50,673 nucleotides of DNA from Paenibacillus tundrae (lineage in GTDB: Bacteria; Bacillota; Bacilli; Paenibacillales; Paenibacillaceae): contig NZ_JAUSTI010000028.1 of the NCBI RefSeq assembly GCF_030812775.1, positions 1-50,673 of the forward strand. The letters run 5' to 3'. The notes under the pieces are model-generated. The model was not told where the DNA came from, did not search any database, and saw nothing but the letters and a program-made list of their open reading frames with translations. How positions within the stretch are numbered: the first letter of the stretch is position 1; every line of letters starts with the position of its first letter. Of this stretch, positions 1 to 7,287 are shown piece after piece. The position numbers and the translations under genes are program-made.

Positions 1-24
1 GTATCGTTGCCGCTGTTCTCCCAT
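1..24 (-). CDS. N-terminus of a leftward gene (partial)
   Basis: Reading leftward, an ATG at 24-22 follows a good ribosome binding site (GGAGGT, complement of about 33-38) and opens a frame MGEQRQRY that runs off the window edge. Only eight codons are visible, so no function can be given. The call rests on the ribosome binding site, its 7-8 base spacing and the otherwise gene-free stretch to 348. The start codon lies next to one arm of an inverted repeat (GTGGACAC, 25-32, and GTGTCCAC, 71-78), which could be an operator for this gene. Confidence 0.45.
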
Positions 25-78
25 GTGGACACACCTCCGTTAGCCTTATTATCCTTCTGTCCGTTAACGGGTGTCCAC
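25..78. promoter_or_regulatory. Inverted repeat with internal CCGTTAACGG palindrome
   Basis: GTGGACAC (25-32) and GTGTCCAC (71-78) are perfect 8-base inverted arms. Just inside the right arm is the perfect palindrome CCGTTAACGG (61-70). Read leftward, TAACGGA occurs twice before the ribosome binding site of the gene starting at 24. The placement in a 5' leader suggests an operator or leader hairpin. No factor can be named. Confidence 0.35.
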
Positions 79-116
79 TTTTTATTCTAGTTCCAATCGG
101 TTCGTTAGCGCTCGGA

Positions 117-140
117 GCAAAGAGAGAGAATTCTCTTTGC
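117..140. repeat. Intergenic hairpin GCAAAGAGA/TCTCTTTGC
   Basis: A perfect 9-base stem with a 6-base loop lies in the gene-free stretch 25-348. It is framed more widely by CGTTAGCG (about 103-110) and CGCTAACG (about 202-209). No T-run follows, so it is not an obvious terminator. The CGTTAG/CTAACG motif recalls the TAACGAA-rich repeat at 19814-20063. The rest of 141-260 shows nothing I can name. Confidence 0.35.
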
Positions 141-260
141 GAGAGCCCCATTTCAGCTTTGCGCAGGGGAAGTCAGATTTATACGCTGATTCCGGATTCT
201 ACGCTAACGAGTGGAAGGAGGACGGCTAACATGTTCTTTTTTACATGTCATGGTGAATTG

Positions 261-288
261 TGTAACTTTTTCTCTTCCGATGCGTTAA
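261..288 (+). promoter_or_regulatory. Candidate ECF-sigma promoter for the amidoligase operon
   Basis: TGTAAC (261-266), then exactly 16 bases, then CGTTAA (283-288). This resembles Bacillus ECF promoters (-35 TGAAAC/TGTAAC, -10 CGT-type, spacing 16-17). It would start transcription near 295, about 55 bases before the first gene. An envelope-stress sigma factor would suit the lipoprotein and membrane-protein content of the operon. This is a motif match only. Confidence 0.35.
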
Positions 289-348
289 ATACGTTTGTAT
301 GTATTGAAACGGCTCATCTAAGAGCTTACAGAGAGGGAGGTTATCGGG

Positions 349-828
349 ATGTATTATTCATTGACGTATCGAAGCTGGTCGGATGAAAACCAAGCTGAGA
401 CCGGCGTGCTGGAGCAGGCTTCAGTGACGCGGGATGAACTGTTCATGCGTAAGCTGGTGGATGCCACACTGGTCAAAAACAAACTGTGGGCGCATCTGTC
501 CAACGAGTGTCAGGATCAACGGGAGCATGCCGTTTATGTGACAGCGTATGATACACAGATGCCGGAGGGATACGGCGGGGCGATTGCGGACGCATCGCTG
601 GCCATGTGCAAAGTGTCCTCCATGTACAGCCCGGAGTATATGCTGTGGAATGGACATTCCTTTGAGGAACTAACGCTCACAGAGTCCTCTGTTTACACGA
701 TGGAGATTGCCGAACAACTCCTTGACCATTACATGGTTCGTAGTGGCAAGACGTATGAGTTCCTGTATTCGGTGCTGGATGCAGATCGCAGAAAAGTGTT
801 GTTTTTCATGAAGGAGGTGGATCTGTGA
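349..828 (+). CDS. Hypothetical protein, first gene of amidoligase operon
   Basis: A 159-residue soluble acidic protein with no signal peptide or membrane segment and no family I recognise. The start is supported by GGGAGG at 335-340, 8 bases before the ATG. Its TGA at 826-828 overlaps the start region of the lipoprotein gene, and the next two genes follow with tight spacing or overlap, so the four are very probably one operon. By position it may take part in the same membrane-associated peptide-ligation process as its neighbours, but that is inference from context only. Confidence 0.8.
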   Translation: MYYSLTYRSWSDENQAETGVLEQASVTRDELFMRKLVDATLVKNKLWAHLSNECQDQREHAVYVTAYDTQMPEGYGGAIADASLAMCKVSSMYSPEYMLWNGHSFEELTLTESSVYTMEIAEQLLDHYMVRSGKTYEFLYSVLDADRRKVLFFMKEVDL

Positions 829-1121
829 TGAACGAAGAAGAGCGTAACCACAGAGCGAAGCCCGGTTCCAAAGCGAAGTTGGTAGCATTTTCTTTGATGC
901 TGGCTGTTCCTGCTGTACTGGCGGGATGCGGCAGCAACAATGATGAATGTGATCCGGAGTATGACACCGGATGTGAATATGATTCAAGCAGTGGACATTA
1001 TTATTATGGCGGTGGCTCCTCTTATCGCAGCAACAAGGACGGCAATAGCTCATATAGCTCATCCACATCCAAATCCAAATCAAGCGGGTTTGGCAGCTTC
1101 TTCCGCAGTTCGGGAGGATAA
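828..1121 (+). CDS. Small Ser/Gly/Tyr-rich lipoprotein
   Basis: A 97-residue protein with a charged N-terminus, a hydrophobic segment at about residues 18-32 and a lipobox LAGC whose Cys34 would be lipidated. The mature part is short and low in complexity (Ser, Gly, Tyr, Lys), with an acidic Asp/Glu/Cys patch just after the lipid anchor. A GTG at 825 is an alternative start; AAGGAGGTGG at 811-820 serves either. In E. coli, YgiB/YjfM (DUF1190) lipoproteins sit beside glutathionylspermidine-synthase-like proteins. This gene has the same place and a similar composition, but I cannot confirm family membership. Such a tail could be the substrate of the ligase encoded next. Confidence 0.8.
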   Translation: MNEEERNHRAKPGSKAKLVAFSLMLAVPAVLAGCGSNNDECDPEYDTGCEYDSSSGHYYYGGGSSYRSNKDGNSSYSSSTSKSKSSGFGSFFRSSGG

Positions 1122-1125
1122 GTCA

Positions 1126-2535
1126 ATGAGGCAAGTGTATACATTGCCGTTCAGTCATGACGAGGTTTTTGATGGAGAAGCAGGGCAGCACATACCCTAC
1201 CATCGCATGTATGGGAAGCAATATTGTATTCCTGCGCTGACGATGTACACGCCGTCTGAGGTACAGGAGCTTCGGAGTGCGGCTGAAGCGGTGGATGCAA
1301 TCTACTGCAAGGTGATGCGATTTATCCAGCGATATATGCCAGATTCCTTTTTGGAGGGGCCGCTCGGCATTCACCCTGGACTAATTCAGGCGGCGCGGAT
1401 GGAGATGGTTACTGGTGGAATTACCCGTCAGGACTGGATTATTGGTGAAGCTGGGCTGAAGTGTATTGAAAATAATACCGACACCCCTACGGGCATACCG
1501 GAGGCTGCTTCGCTTGAGGGTATTTTGATCGGGCTGGCTGAGGATGCTGCGTGGACTTCGCCATCTGCCGAGATGGCTGCTCGCATTCGGGAATGCTTCC
1601 AGTCATGGTTGTCCTTCTATGCAGAGCAAGGATTGCAAGGGCCGGTGACATTCACCTCTTACGGAGATCATGTGGAGGATCGAACCAATACAGCCTATTT
1701 GATGGAGCGCTGCCGGGAAGCAGGATACGAGACGTATTATGCGCCGCTGGAGGAATTGGAGATTATGCCAGGCGAGGCATTATATCATCAGGGCAGGGAG
1801 ATTCATCTTTTGTATCGTCTCTATCCTCTGGAATATTTGATTGATGATCGAGATGAGAACACGGGTGTGGAAGTCGGGGCGGCACTGCTTGAGCTTGTAC
1901 GCGAGGGGCGGCTGGGCTTGATGAACCCCGTACAGCATGTGCTGATGCAGAGCAAAGGCTTCATGGCGGCCATCTGGTCACTCTATGAACGGAACGAACA
2001 GACCCCGGAATATTGCGGATTCACGCTTTTTAACGATGCAGAGATGGATGCCATCTCCCGTTACCTGCTGCCGACCTATTTCTCAGTTGAACCTTTTGAG
2101 CAGAGTGCACTGCCTTATGTAGCCAAGAGCTATTGGGGACGCGAAGGCCGAGGAACGCTTTTGCTGGATGGAGATACCAATCAACTTAGCCAACTACAGG
2201 ATGTGCTTCAACCGCTGGACACAATAATGGGGGCAGATTCAGGCTCTAATGCAATTGAAGAGAACGAAATGAATGAAGAGGAAGAGATTGCGGCCTATTA
2301 TGACAATCAACCCAAAATCTATCAGCAGATGGTTCTGATGGAGCAGGCTGTGATTCAGACAGAGGATGGCGCGTACAGTGGATATTTGCTCACAGGCGTT
2401 TTTGTTATTGGTGGGCGTTTTGCGGGTATGTTGCCTCGGGTTGGAGAGAAGGTTACCGGGGATATGGCCTATTATTGTGCCGCTGCAGTACGTGAATGGA
2501 TGAAGGATGAGGAGGAGAAGGAATGGAGAACTTAG
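1126..2535 (+). CDS. Glutathionylspermidine-synthase-like ATP-grasp amidoligase
   Basis: A 469-residue protein of the glutathionylspermidine synthase C-terminal ATP-grasp family (YgiC/YjfC type), which joins an amine to a carboxylate using ATP. Family-like stretches are NNTDTPTGIPEA (about residue 110), MNPVQHVLMQSKGF, YVAKSYWGREGRGTLL and, near the end, TGVFVIGGRFAGMLPRVGE. There is no N-terminal CHAP amidase domain, so it is a ligase-only form. The frame is open back to 940, but the ATG at 1126 follows GGGAGGATA and the preceding stop directly, so 1126 is preferred. Its last 13 bases overlap the DUF350 gene. Members of this type are thought to modify peptides or proteins at the membrane; the substrate here is unknown. 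Confidence 0.88.
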   Translation: MRQVYTLPFSHDEVFDGEAGQHIPYHRMYGKQYCIPALTMYTPSEVQELRSAAEAVDAIYCKVMRFIQRYMPDSFLEGPLGIHPGLIQAARMEMVTGGITRQDWIIGEAGLKCIENNTDTPTGIPEAASLEGILIGLAEDAAWTSPSAEMAARIRECFQSWLSFYAEQGLQGPVTFTSYGDHVEDRTNTAYLMERCREAGYETYYAPLEELEIMPGEALYHQGREIHLLYRLYPLEYLIDDRDENTGVEVGAALLELVREGRLGLMNPVQHVLMQSKGFMAAIWSLYERNEQTPEYCGFTLFNDAEMDAISRYLLPTYFSVEPFEQSALPYVAKSYWGREGRGTLLLDGDTNQLSQLQDVLQPLDTIMGADSGSNAIEENEMNEEEEIAAYYDNQPKIYQQMVLMEQAVIQTEDGAYSGYLLTGVFVIGGRFAGMLPRVGEKVTGDMAYYCAAAVREWMKDEEEKEWRT

Positions 2536-2927
2536 GGTTGAACCTGGTGAATGTTGCGTTGGGTATAGGTATTCTGCTCGTCGTACTGGTATGTGGATAT
2601 TTTGCTTTTAGCAAATTGACTCGTTATAACGATAGCGAAGAAATCGCTAAAGGTAATGAAGCGGCAGGCATGTACATGGGCAGCAAATTGTTGGGACTGT
2701 GTATCATTGTAGGTATGGTGTCCTTCTCTACACATTCGTGGCTGGATATGCTCCTATGGTCGGTACTGGGTATCATTATTCTGTGCCTGGTCTATATTAT
2801 ATTTGATTTCTTAACTCCCAAAATGCGGGTATGTGATGAAATTGCACGGGGCAATATGGCGGTAGCACAGTTACTGCGTTCGATTATCATTGGCGTTTCC
2901 ATCGTCATCGGTACTTTTTTGATGTAA
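2523..2927 (+). CDS. DUF350 (YjfL-type) membrane protein
   Basis: A 134-residue protein with four predicted membrane segments (about residues 9-29, 52-70, 74-96, 112-133). It contains two similar halves, each carrying an E-I-A-(K/R)-G-N motif (residues about 40 and 107), the typical internal duplication of DUF350. Translation overlaps the amidoligase gene by 13 bases, which implies coupling. DUF350 proteins recur next to glutathionylspermidine-synthase-like ligases and small lipoproteins in many bacteria, which supports a shared membrane-surface function not yet defined biochemically. AAGGAG precedes the ATG at the end of the upstream gene. Confidence 0.85.
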   Translation: MENLGLNLVNVALGIGILLVVLVCGYFAFSKLTRYNDSEEIAKGNEAAGMYMGSKLLGLCIIVGMVSFSTHSWLDMLLWSVLGIIILCLVYIIFDFLTPKMRVCDEIARGNMAVAQLLRSIIIGVSIVIGTFLM

Positions 2928-2990
2928 AATAAATCCTGACGTAAACGTTAATGTAGAACGAATCTTATACGTAAGAAGGAGCATTGCATC

Positions 2991-3938
2991 ATGAGAAGAG
3001 TCATCATCGATACAGATACAGCAGGAGACGATACGATTGCCATCCTGACCGCATTGCATCATTTTCAGGTGGAAGGCATTACGATTACAGGTGGGAACGT
3101 ACAATTCGACCAAGAGGTTGAAAATGCCCTGTACACGGTACAGGTTGCTGGACATGGCGGCAAGGTGCCTGTATACAAAGGGTGTGAGCGACCACTAATG
3201 GCATACGGTCAAGCACAACATCGCACGGTGGAAGATGTGCATGGTGACGACGGTATGGGCGGGGCACATTTTCCAAAGGCAGATCAGCGTCCCGAGCAGG
3301 GGCATGCGGTTGATTTTATCATTGAGAAGGTTCATGCGAACCCAGGTGAGATTGAGCTTCTAGCGATTGCTCCATTGACGAATATCGCGATGGCGATTCA
3401 GAAGGATCCCACCATTATTCCAGAGATTGCGCACTTGTATATCATGGGCGGAACGAATAATGCATTGGGCAATATCACACCGGCGGCAGAATACAATTTC
3501 TACGTCGATCCGGAAGCAGCCAAAATCGTACTGCATGCAGGCATTCCAATCACCATGGTAGGCTGGGAGATGTGTACCCAATATTCGGTCATGGATGATG
3601 ACGATCATGCAGAGATTGCGGCTCTTGGCACATCTGGTGCCGATTTCTTCACTGCAATCAACAAAGTGGTCATGCAGTTCAACAAGTCAGTACATAAACT
3701 GAATGGCACGACACACCCGGATACACTACTGATGGCTGTTGCCGCAGATGAATCCCTTATGACGAAATCTGGTCAGTATTATGTAGATGTAGAGGCTGCG
3801 GGTGAACTGACACGTGGATACAGTGTGGTGGATATCAATGGGCGTTTTGGTAAAGCGCCAAATGTACGTGTATGTGAGGCGATTAATCGTCCTCAGTTCA
3901 AATCCATGCTGCTGGATGTGCTCTCAGCTATTCGGTAA
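2991..3938 (+). CDS. Inosine-uridine preferring nucleoside hydrolase
   Basis: A 315-residue protein of the IunH family, which hydrolyses the N-glycosidic bond of ribonucleosides for salvage. The calcium- and ribose-binding aspartate cluster is DTDTAGDD at residues 7-14, where the usual Gly at the fifth position is Ala. Further family features are LLAIAPLTNIAMA, YIMGGT, AEYNFYVDPEAA and a C-terminal NVRVCEA. Length is normal for the family. AAGAAGGAGC precedes the ATG by 8-9 bases, and a clear terminator follows at 3974-4004. It is probably monocistronic. Exact substrate preference cannot be read from sequence. Confidence 0.93.
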   Translation: MRRVIIDTDTAGDDTIAILTALHHFQVEGITITGGNVQFDQEVENALYTVQVAGHGGKVPVYKGCERPLMAYGQAQHRTVEDVHGDDGMGGAHFPKADQRPEQGHAVDFIIEKVHANPGEIELLAIAPLTNIAMAIQKDPTIIPEIAHLYIMGGTNNALGNITPAAEYNFYVDPEAAKIVLHAGIPITMVGWEMCTQYSVMDDDDHAEIAALGTSGADFFTAINKVVMQFNKSVHKLNGTTHPDTLLMAVAADESLMTKSGQYYVDVEAAGELTRGYSVVDINGRFGKAPNVRVCEAINRPQFKSMLLDVLSAIR

Positions 3939-3973
3939 ATGCAGCGAATTCAACAAACGAAAGAATTAACATC

Positions 3974-4004
3974 AACCGTACCTTTGGCAGGTACGGTTTT
4001 TTTT
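3974..4004 (+). terminator. Rho-independent terminator after nucleoside hydrolase
   Basis: Perfect stem AACCGTACC/GGTACGGTT with a 5-7 base loop followed by eight T, 36 bases after the stop codon at 3938. Confidence 0.9.
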
Positions 4005-4025
4005 GCCTATTTTCAGATCGACTAC

Positions 4026-4070
4026 TTCACCTGTCGTAGTAAACGTGATATACTTCGATTACTACGACAG
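4026..4070 (+). promoter_or_regulatory. PadR-gene promoter embedded in a perfect 12-bp inverted repeat
   Basis: CTGTCGTAGTAA (4031-4042) and TTACTACGACAG (4059-4070) are perfect inverted arms with a 16-base spacer. A -35-like TTCACC (4026-4031) and -10-like TATACT (4049-4054) are 17 bases apart, so the -10 box lies inside the repeat. PadR regulators commonly repress their own operons through dyad operators at the promoter. Binding by the protein encoded at 4098 is the natural inference. Confidence 0.65.
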
Positions 4071-4097
4071 ATGGAGTAACGAGGAGGAGTATCTTTT

Positions 4098-4424
4098 GTG
4101 ATCAGCAGTGACGTGATACGCGGCTACAATGATACGCTGATTCTCTATATGCTGCTCGAAGGGGAGTCGTACGGATACGAGATTTCCAAGAACATCAGAC
4201 AGCTAACAGAGGAAAAGTATGTGATGAAGGAGACGACACTATATTCGGCCTTCACCCGATTAGAGAAGAATGGATACATCGAATCGTTTTACCAAGATGA
4301 GAGCATGGGTAAGCGTCGTACCTATTACCGGATTACCCCATTGGGTCTAGACTACTACCGGGAAAAGTGTGAGGAGTGGAAGGTTACGCAGGAGGTTGTT
4401 AATCTATTTATCAGGGAGCTGTGA
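4098..4424 (+). CDS. PadR-family transcriptional regulator
   Basis: A 108-residue winged-helix protein. The PadR pattern is clear: an N-terminal helix (GYNDTLILYMLLEGESYGYE), a recognition region ETTLYSAFTRLEKNGYI, a wing with KRRTYYRIT, and a C-terminal dimerisation helix. The start is GTG with GAGGAGGAG at 4081-4089. Its stop TGA immediately precedes the ATG of the membrane partner at 4425, so the two are co-transcribed and probably translationally coupled. The perfect inverted repeat at 4031-4070 is the likely operator. Confidence 0.92.
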   Translation: MISSDVIRGYNDTLILYMLLEGESYGYEISKNIRQLTEEKYVMKETTLYSAFTRLEKNGYIESFYQDESMGKRRTYYRITPLGLDYYREKCEEWKVTQEVVNLFIREL

Positions 4425-5408
4425 ATGGGCATGGAGACAATTGTGGTGTATCTGGAGAACATGTTTGCAAATCTTCCGAGAACTTCTGAGATGGAGCATT
4501 TGAAGCAGGAGCTTTTAACGGGGATGGAAGATAAGTACCTGGAGCTCAAACGAGAGGGCAAATCGGAGAACGAAGCGATTGGTATTGTGATCTCCGAGTT
4601 CGGTAACATTGAGGAGTTAACCGCTGAACTTGGCATAGAACCAGTTCATATGGAGGAATCAGTACCTGTATTGACGGAGGAAGAAGCCTATGCGTATACG
4701 ACTGCGAAGAAAAGTGCGGGATTGTGGACAGGGCTTGGGGTTTTGCTCTGCGCATTCGGTGTAGGTTTTCTAATCTTCATGAGCACATTAGCTGAGAATT
4801 ATGGTATGTCAGCAGCGCATAGTTCCATTGAGACAGGTACAGTAATCGGTCTGATTGGCATGTTTCTACTCGTCGCCGTTGCGGTCGGCATGTTTATACA
4901 CAGCGGTATGAAGCTTGAACGGTTCAGTTACTTGGAAGAAGGTTTTCAACTGCCATATTCACTTAAGCGGAATCTTCAGCGTAACCAAGCGAACTTCGCC
5001 CTGACTTACCGAGTAGCGCTCATCACAGGTGTCAGCTTGTGTATTCTGGCTCCGGCACTTATATTTGCCGCCGCTTATCTGAATGATAGCTATGCTCCTT
5101 ATGGTGTATCTTCTTTTATGGTCATGGCAGGAGTCGGTGTATTCCTATTCGTATATTATGGCAATACTCAAGGGGCATACACCACATTGCTGGAGGAGCA
5201 TCATTTGACGGCAGAGAAGAAGGAAGAAGTGCGTGCTGTGAAGGCCGTGGAGGCTGTAATATGGCCGCTTGCGATCGCTATCTTTCTATTCACAGGCTTT
5301 GTAATGCATCGTTGGGACATCAACTGGGTCGTATTTCCGATTGCAGGTATATTGTCTGGTAGCTTTGGCAATCTATACCACATCATGAAGGATCGTAACC
5401 CGTCTTAA
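4425..5408 (+). CDS. HAAS-domain multi-pass membrane protein, partner of PadR
   Basis: A 327-residue protein. Residues 1-75 form the helical HAAS/permease-prefix domain (L-x(3)-G-M-E-D-K-Y, then F-G-N-I-E-E-L), which usually follows PadR genes and is thought to sense or transmit a signal. Residues about 90-320 contain roughly six hydrophobic membrane segments with no transporter motif I recognise. An in-frame ATG two codons later (4431) is an alternative start. PadR-HAAS pairs often respond to envelope conditions. The specific signal here is unknown. Confidence 0.85.
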   Translation: MGMETIVVYLENMFANLPRTSEMEHLKQELLTGMEDKYLELKREGKSENEAIGIVISEFGNIEELTAELGIEPVHMEESVPVLTEEEAYAYTTAKKSAGLWTGLGVLLCAFGVGFLIFMSTLAENYGMSAAHSSIETGTVIGLIGMFLLVAVAVGMFIHSGMKLERFSYLEEGFQLPYSLKRNLQRNQANFALTYRVALITGVSLCILAPALIFAAAYLNDSYAPYGVSSFMVMAGVGVFLFVYYGNTQGAYTTLLEEHHLTAEKKEEVRAVKAVEAVIWPLAIAIFLFTGFVMHRWDINWVVFPIAGILSGSFGNLYHIMKDRNPS

Positions 5409-5479
5409 AGCGTTAGCCTAAGTCTCAGCTTTCATCCTGACGATTTCAAAGTATTTATAAGTATCGAAGCGTGTGTAAA

Positions 5480-5556
5480 AAAACAAAATGCTCCCATCAT
5501 AAATAGAGGTAGATGTTTCGAATTCTACTTCTTACGATGATGGGAGTTTTTGTTTT
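5480..5556. terminator. Long hairpin terminator, probably bidirectional
   Basis: ATGCTCCCATCAT (about 5488-5500) pairs with ATGATGGGAG (5537-5546), with further pairing inside (AGGTAGA with TCTACTT). The stem is followed by TTTTTGTTTT and preceded by AAAAAAACAAAA, so it can stop transcription from both sides. Confidence 0.75.
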
Positions 5557-5566
5557 GTATTTTATC

Positions 5567-5797
5567 TATATCAATTGAACGAAACATTTACACGAGAACG
5601 GAGAGGACAGAAATAACATGGAGAAGCGAAGCGGTCGCCTGAAAGCTTTCTACAAGAAAGCTACATCGGAAGCATAAGCTATCCCCGGATTTTACCGTTG
5701 GAATAGGAAATCAAAAAAATCTGGGGATAACAGCGATCGGAAAGTTATTCTGTCATCGAAGTGCCAAGTGTAACTATTCTTTAGTTCAATTGATATA
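5567..5797. repeat. MITE-like element with 14-bp terminal inverted repeats
   Basis: TATATCAATTGAAC (5567-5580) and GTTCAATTGATATA (5784-5797) are perfect inverted ends of a 231-base unit with no credible gene. Inside are a GCTTTC/GAAAGC hairpin (about 5642-5660) and a strong CCCCGGATTTT/AAAATCTGGGG stem (about 5683-5727). I recall very similar sequences repeated in other Paenibacillus genomes, which I cannot verify here. The right end overlaps the last codons of the UPF0303 gene. Confidence 0.6.
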
Positions 5798-6274
5798 ACC
5801 TTGCTGTAACAAAAATGAGCGAATACCCGTGGTGACCAGATCATGGTCTTCTTCATCGGGCAAGCCCGATACGGTGATGGTACCCACTTGTCCCTCATTT
5901 TCAATAATCAGTGGGAAGGCTCCTCCAGCCAGTACATAGTCCCCGTCAGACAGGTCATAGTCCTGCTCTAGAGATTGGTTCTCATTTCTCAGCCGCAGGG
6001 CGGTGTGCCAAGAGCTGGACGAGAAGTGGTTCACGACATTGTTTTTGCGTCTAATCCAATTTTCATTATCTGGATGGGTACCCTCCATCGCATGCAAAAA
6101 TAGACGGTGTCCCTTCCGTGTGATGTCGATGGTTACGGCTTGTGAACGGCGTTTGGCTTCTGCGACGAGATGTAGACCTAGCCGAAGTGCTGTTTCTGAA
6201 TTAAACGTGTGGAAGATCAAGTCTTTTTCTTCCTGCTGCATTCCCTTCAATTTCTCTGTCAGTGGTAGATTCAA
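5786..6274 (-). CDS. UPF0303 / GlcG-HbpS-like (heme-degrading domain) protein
   Basis: A 162-residue soluble protein. The C-terminal half has the UPF0303 signature: DYVLAGGAFPLIIENEGQVG, then GTITVSGLPDEEDHDLV. The central stretch HPDNENWIRRKNNVVNHF is also typical. The family is related to GlcG/HbpS proteins, some of which bind heme or cobalamin; its enzymatic role is not established. The start is TTG at 6274, chosen because GAGGAG (complement of about 6284-6291) lies at good spacing and the protein aligns naturally from there. The last codons (Y-I-N-stop) lie inside the inverted end of the repeat element at 5784-5797, so the element supplies the present stop codon. Confidence 0.85.
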   Translation of the reverse strand: MNLPLTEKLKGMQQEEKDLIFHTFNSETALRLGLHLVAEAKRRSQAVTIDITRKGHRLFLHAMEGTHPDNENWIRRKNNVVNHFSSSSWHTALRLRNENQSLEQDYDLSDGDYVLAGGAFPLIIENEGQVGTITVSGLPDEEDHDLVTTGIRSFLLQQGYIN

Positions 6275-6300
6275 ATTCGGGCAGCTCCTCTTCAGTATGA

Positions 6301-6432
6301 TTGTTGTCTACATTCGACATGGCTCGGGTCGGTACCTGCTGGATGCGGATGGACGAGACGAGCATACCAGAGGTCTTGAACTATGTTGCACCGCAGGGCA
6401 GTCATTTGGAGACCGTGTATCCACTGTGGTAA
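6301..6432 (+). pseudogene. Possible C-terminal remnant of an unidentified gene
   Basis: After a TGA at 6298-6300, one forward frame is open to TAA at 6430-6432 and reads as natural protein, ending ETSIPEVLNYVAPQGSHL then ETVYPLW. It has no plausible start with a ribosome binding site and its 5' part meets the start region of the UPF0303 gene. This looks like the tail of a deleted gene. The family is not recognised. It could also be chance coding potential. Confidence 0.35.
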
Positions 6433-6538
6433 AGTAAGGGGAACGTAATAGACAACATTTTTAATATTAGAATTATTTTAATAATACCCGAAGTAGTTAT
6501 CGTTCAGATTGCACGGTTAGACAGGAGGAGAGGGCACG

Positions 6539-7021
6539 ATGCTGTTTTATTTTGTGGCACTGCTGGTAACCTTGGTGGATCAAGGAACCAAGATTGCAGT
6601 GAGGATGTATATGGAAGTTGGAGATGTGATGAGACTAGGCGACTCTGGCATGCAGCTCCAACATTACGAGAACACCGGCATGGCCGGCAGTTTGTTCCAG
6701 GGGAATGCGCGATTATTCGGCGTGATTGCTGTCCTGTTCATCGCAGGTATTTTATATTACCGCAGAAAAGGTGAGATTCGTGGTTTCTGGATGCAGGCTG
6801 GCGCAGGATTCATGGTAGGTGGAGCGCTCGGTAATGCACTCGACCGATTCATTTACGCCCGGGTGACGGATTTCCTGGTGTTCCCTTCTGGACGCGGTAT
6901 CTTGAATCTCGCGGATGTAGCGATCAACATCGGTGTAGTGATGATCATTATCGGCATGTTAATTCGTGCATTTCAGGGTTATCGTGCTAAACGTTTACGC
7001 AATGCTTTGCCCAAAAATTGA
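6539..7021 (+). CDS. lspA: Signal peptidase II (LspA)-like protein, divergent copy
   Basis: A 160-residue integral membrane protein with four predicted segments. The two catalytic aspartates of the lipoprotein signal peptidase family are present: Asp102 in GNALDRF and Asp126 in NLADVAIN, and VDQGTK near the N-terminus also fits. The usual N-x-G-A-A-F motif is altered to NTGMAGSLF (about residues 45-53), so this may be a specialised second copy. It is not next to the usual rluD-like partner. GGAGGAGAGGG ends 5-6 bases before the ATG. A terminator follows at 7061-7094. Function as a protease that removes lipoprotein signal peptides is inferred from the intact catalytic pair. Confidence 0.85.
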   Translation: MLFYFVALLVTLVDQGTKIAVRMYMEVGDVMRLGDSGMQLQHYENTGMAGSLFQGNARLFGVIAVLFIAGILYYRRKGEIRGFWMQAGAGFMVGGALGNALDRFIYARVTDFLVFPSGRGILNLADVAINIGVVMIIIGMLIRAFQGYRAKRLRNALPKN

Positions 7022-7060
7022 ATATCCGCAGGTTGTTATAGGCCGTAAAGCTACTAAATG

Positions 7061-7094
7061 AGAGACATTGGATGAATTCCGATGTCTCTTTTTT
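7061..7094 (+). terminator. Rho-independent terminator after lspA
   Basis: AGAGACAT (7061-7068) pairs with ATGTCTCT (7082-7089), the stem being extended by GG/CC around an AATT-containing loop, followed by a run of T. Confidence 0.85.
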
Positions 7095-7287
7095 GGTTGT
7101 TTTCCATCCCTTGGGCAGAATAGATGGCTTGATTCATTTTAACCGAAATCGTTTTAGAAATAAGAAAGGGCATTTTATGTCGATTGATGTAAGTACAGAA
7201 GTGTGTAGAGCGAATGGAAGAATTGCACATGGTTCCTCCAAGTACTCTATGGGTATGTATTTACATATTACGCAAAGGAGGTACAAC

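Noticed and set aside
159..386. 75-codon open frame before the first operon gene
   Set aside because: It lacks a ribosome binding site, overlaps the hairpin region and the true start at 349, and has no recognisable content.
6292..6437. Frame with I-R-H-G resembling a phosphoglycerate-mutase active site
   Set aside because: The surrounding residues do not fit that family; the overlapping frame at 6301-6432 has better protein-like composition.
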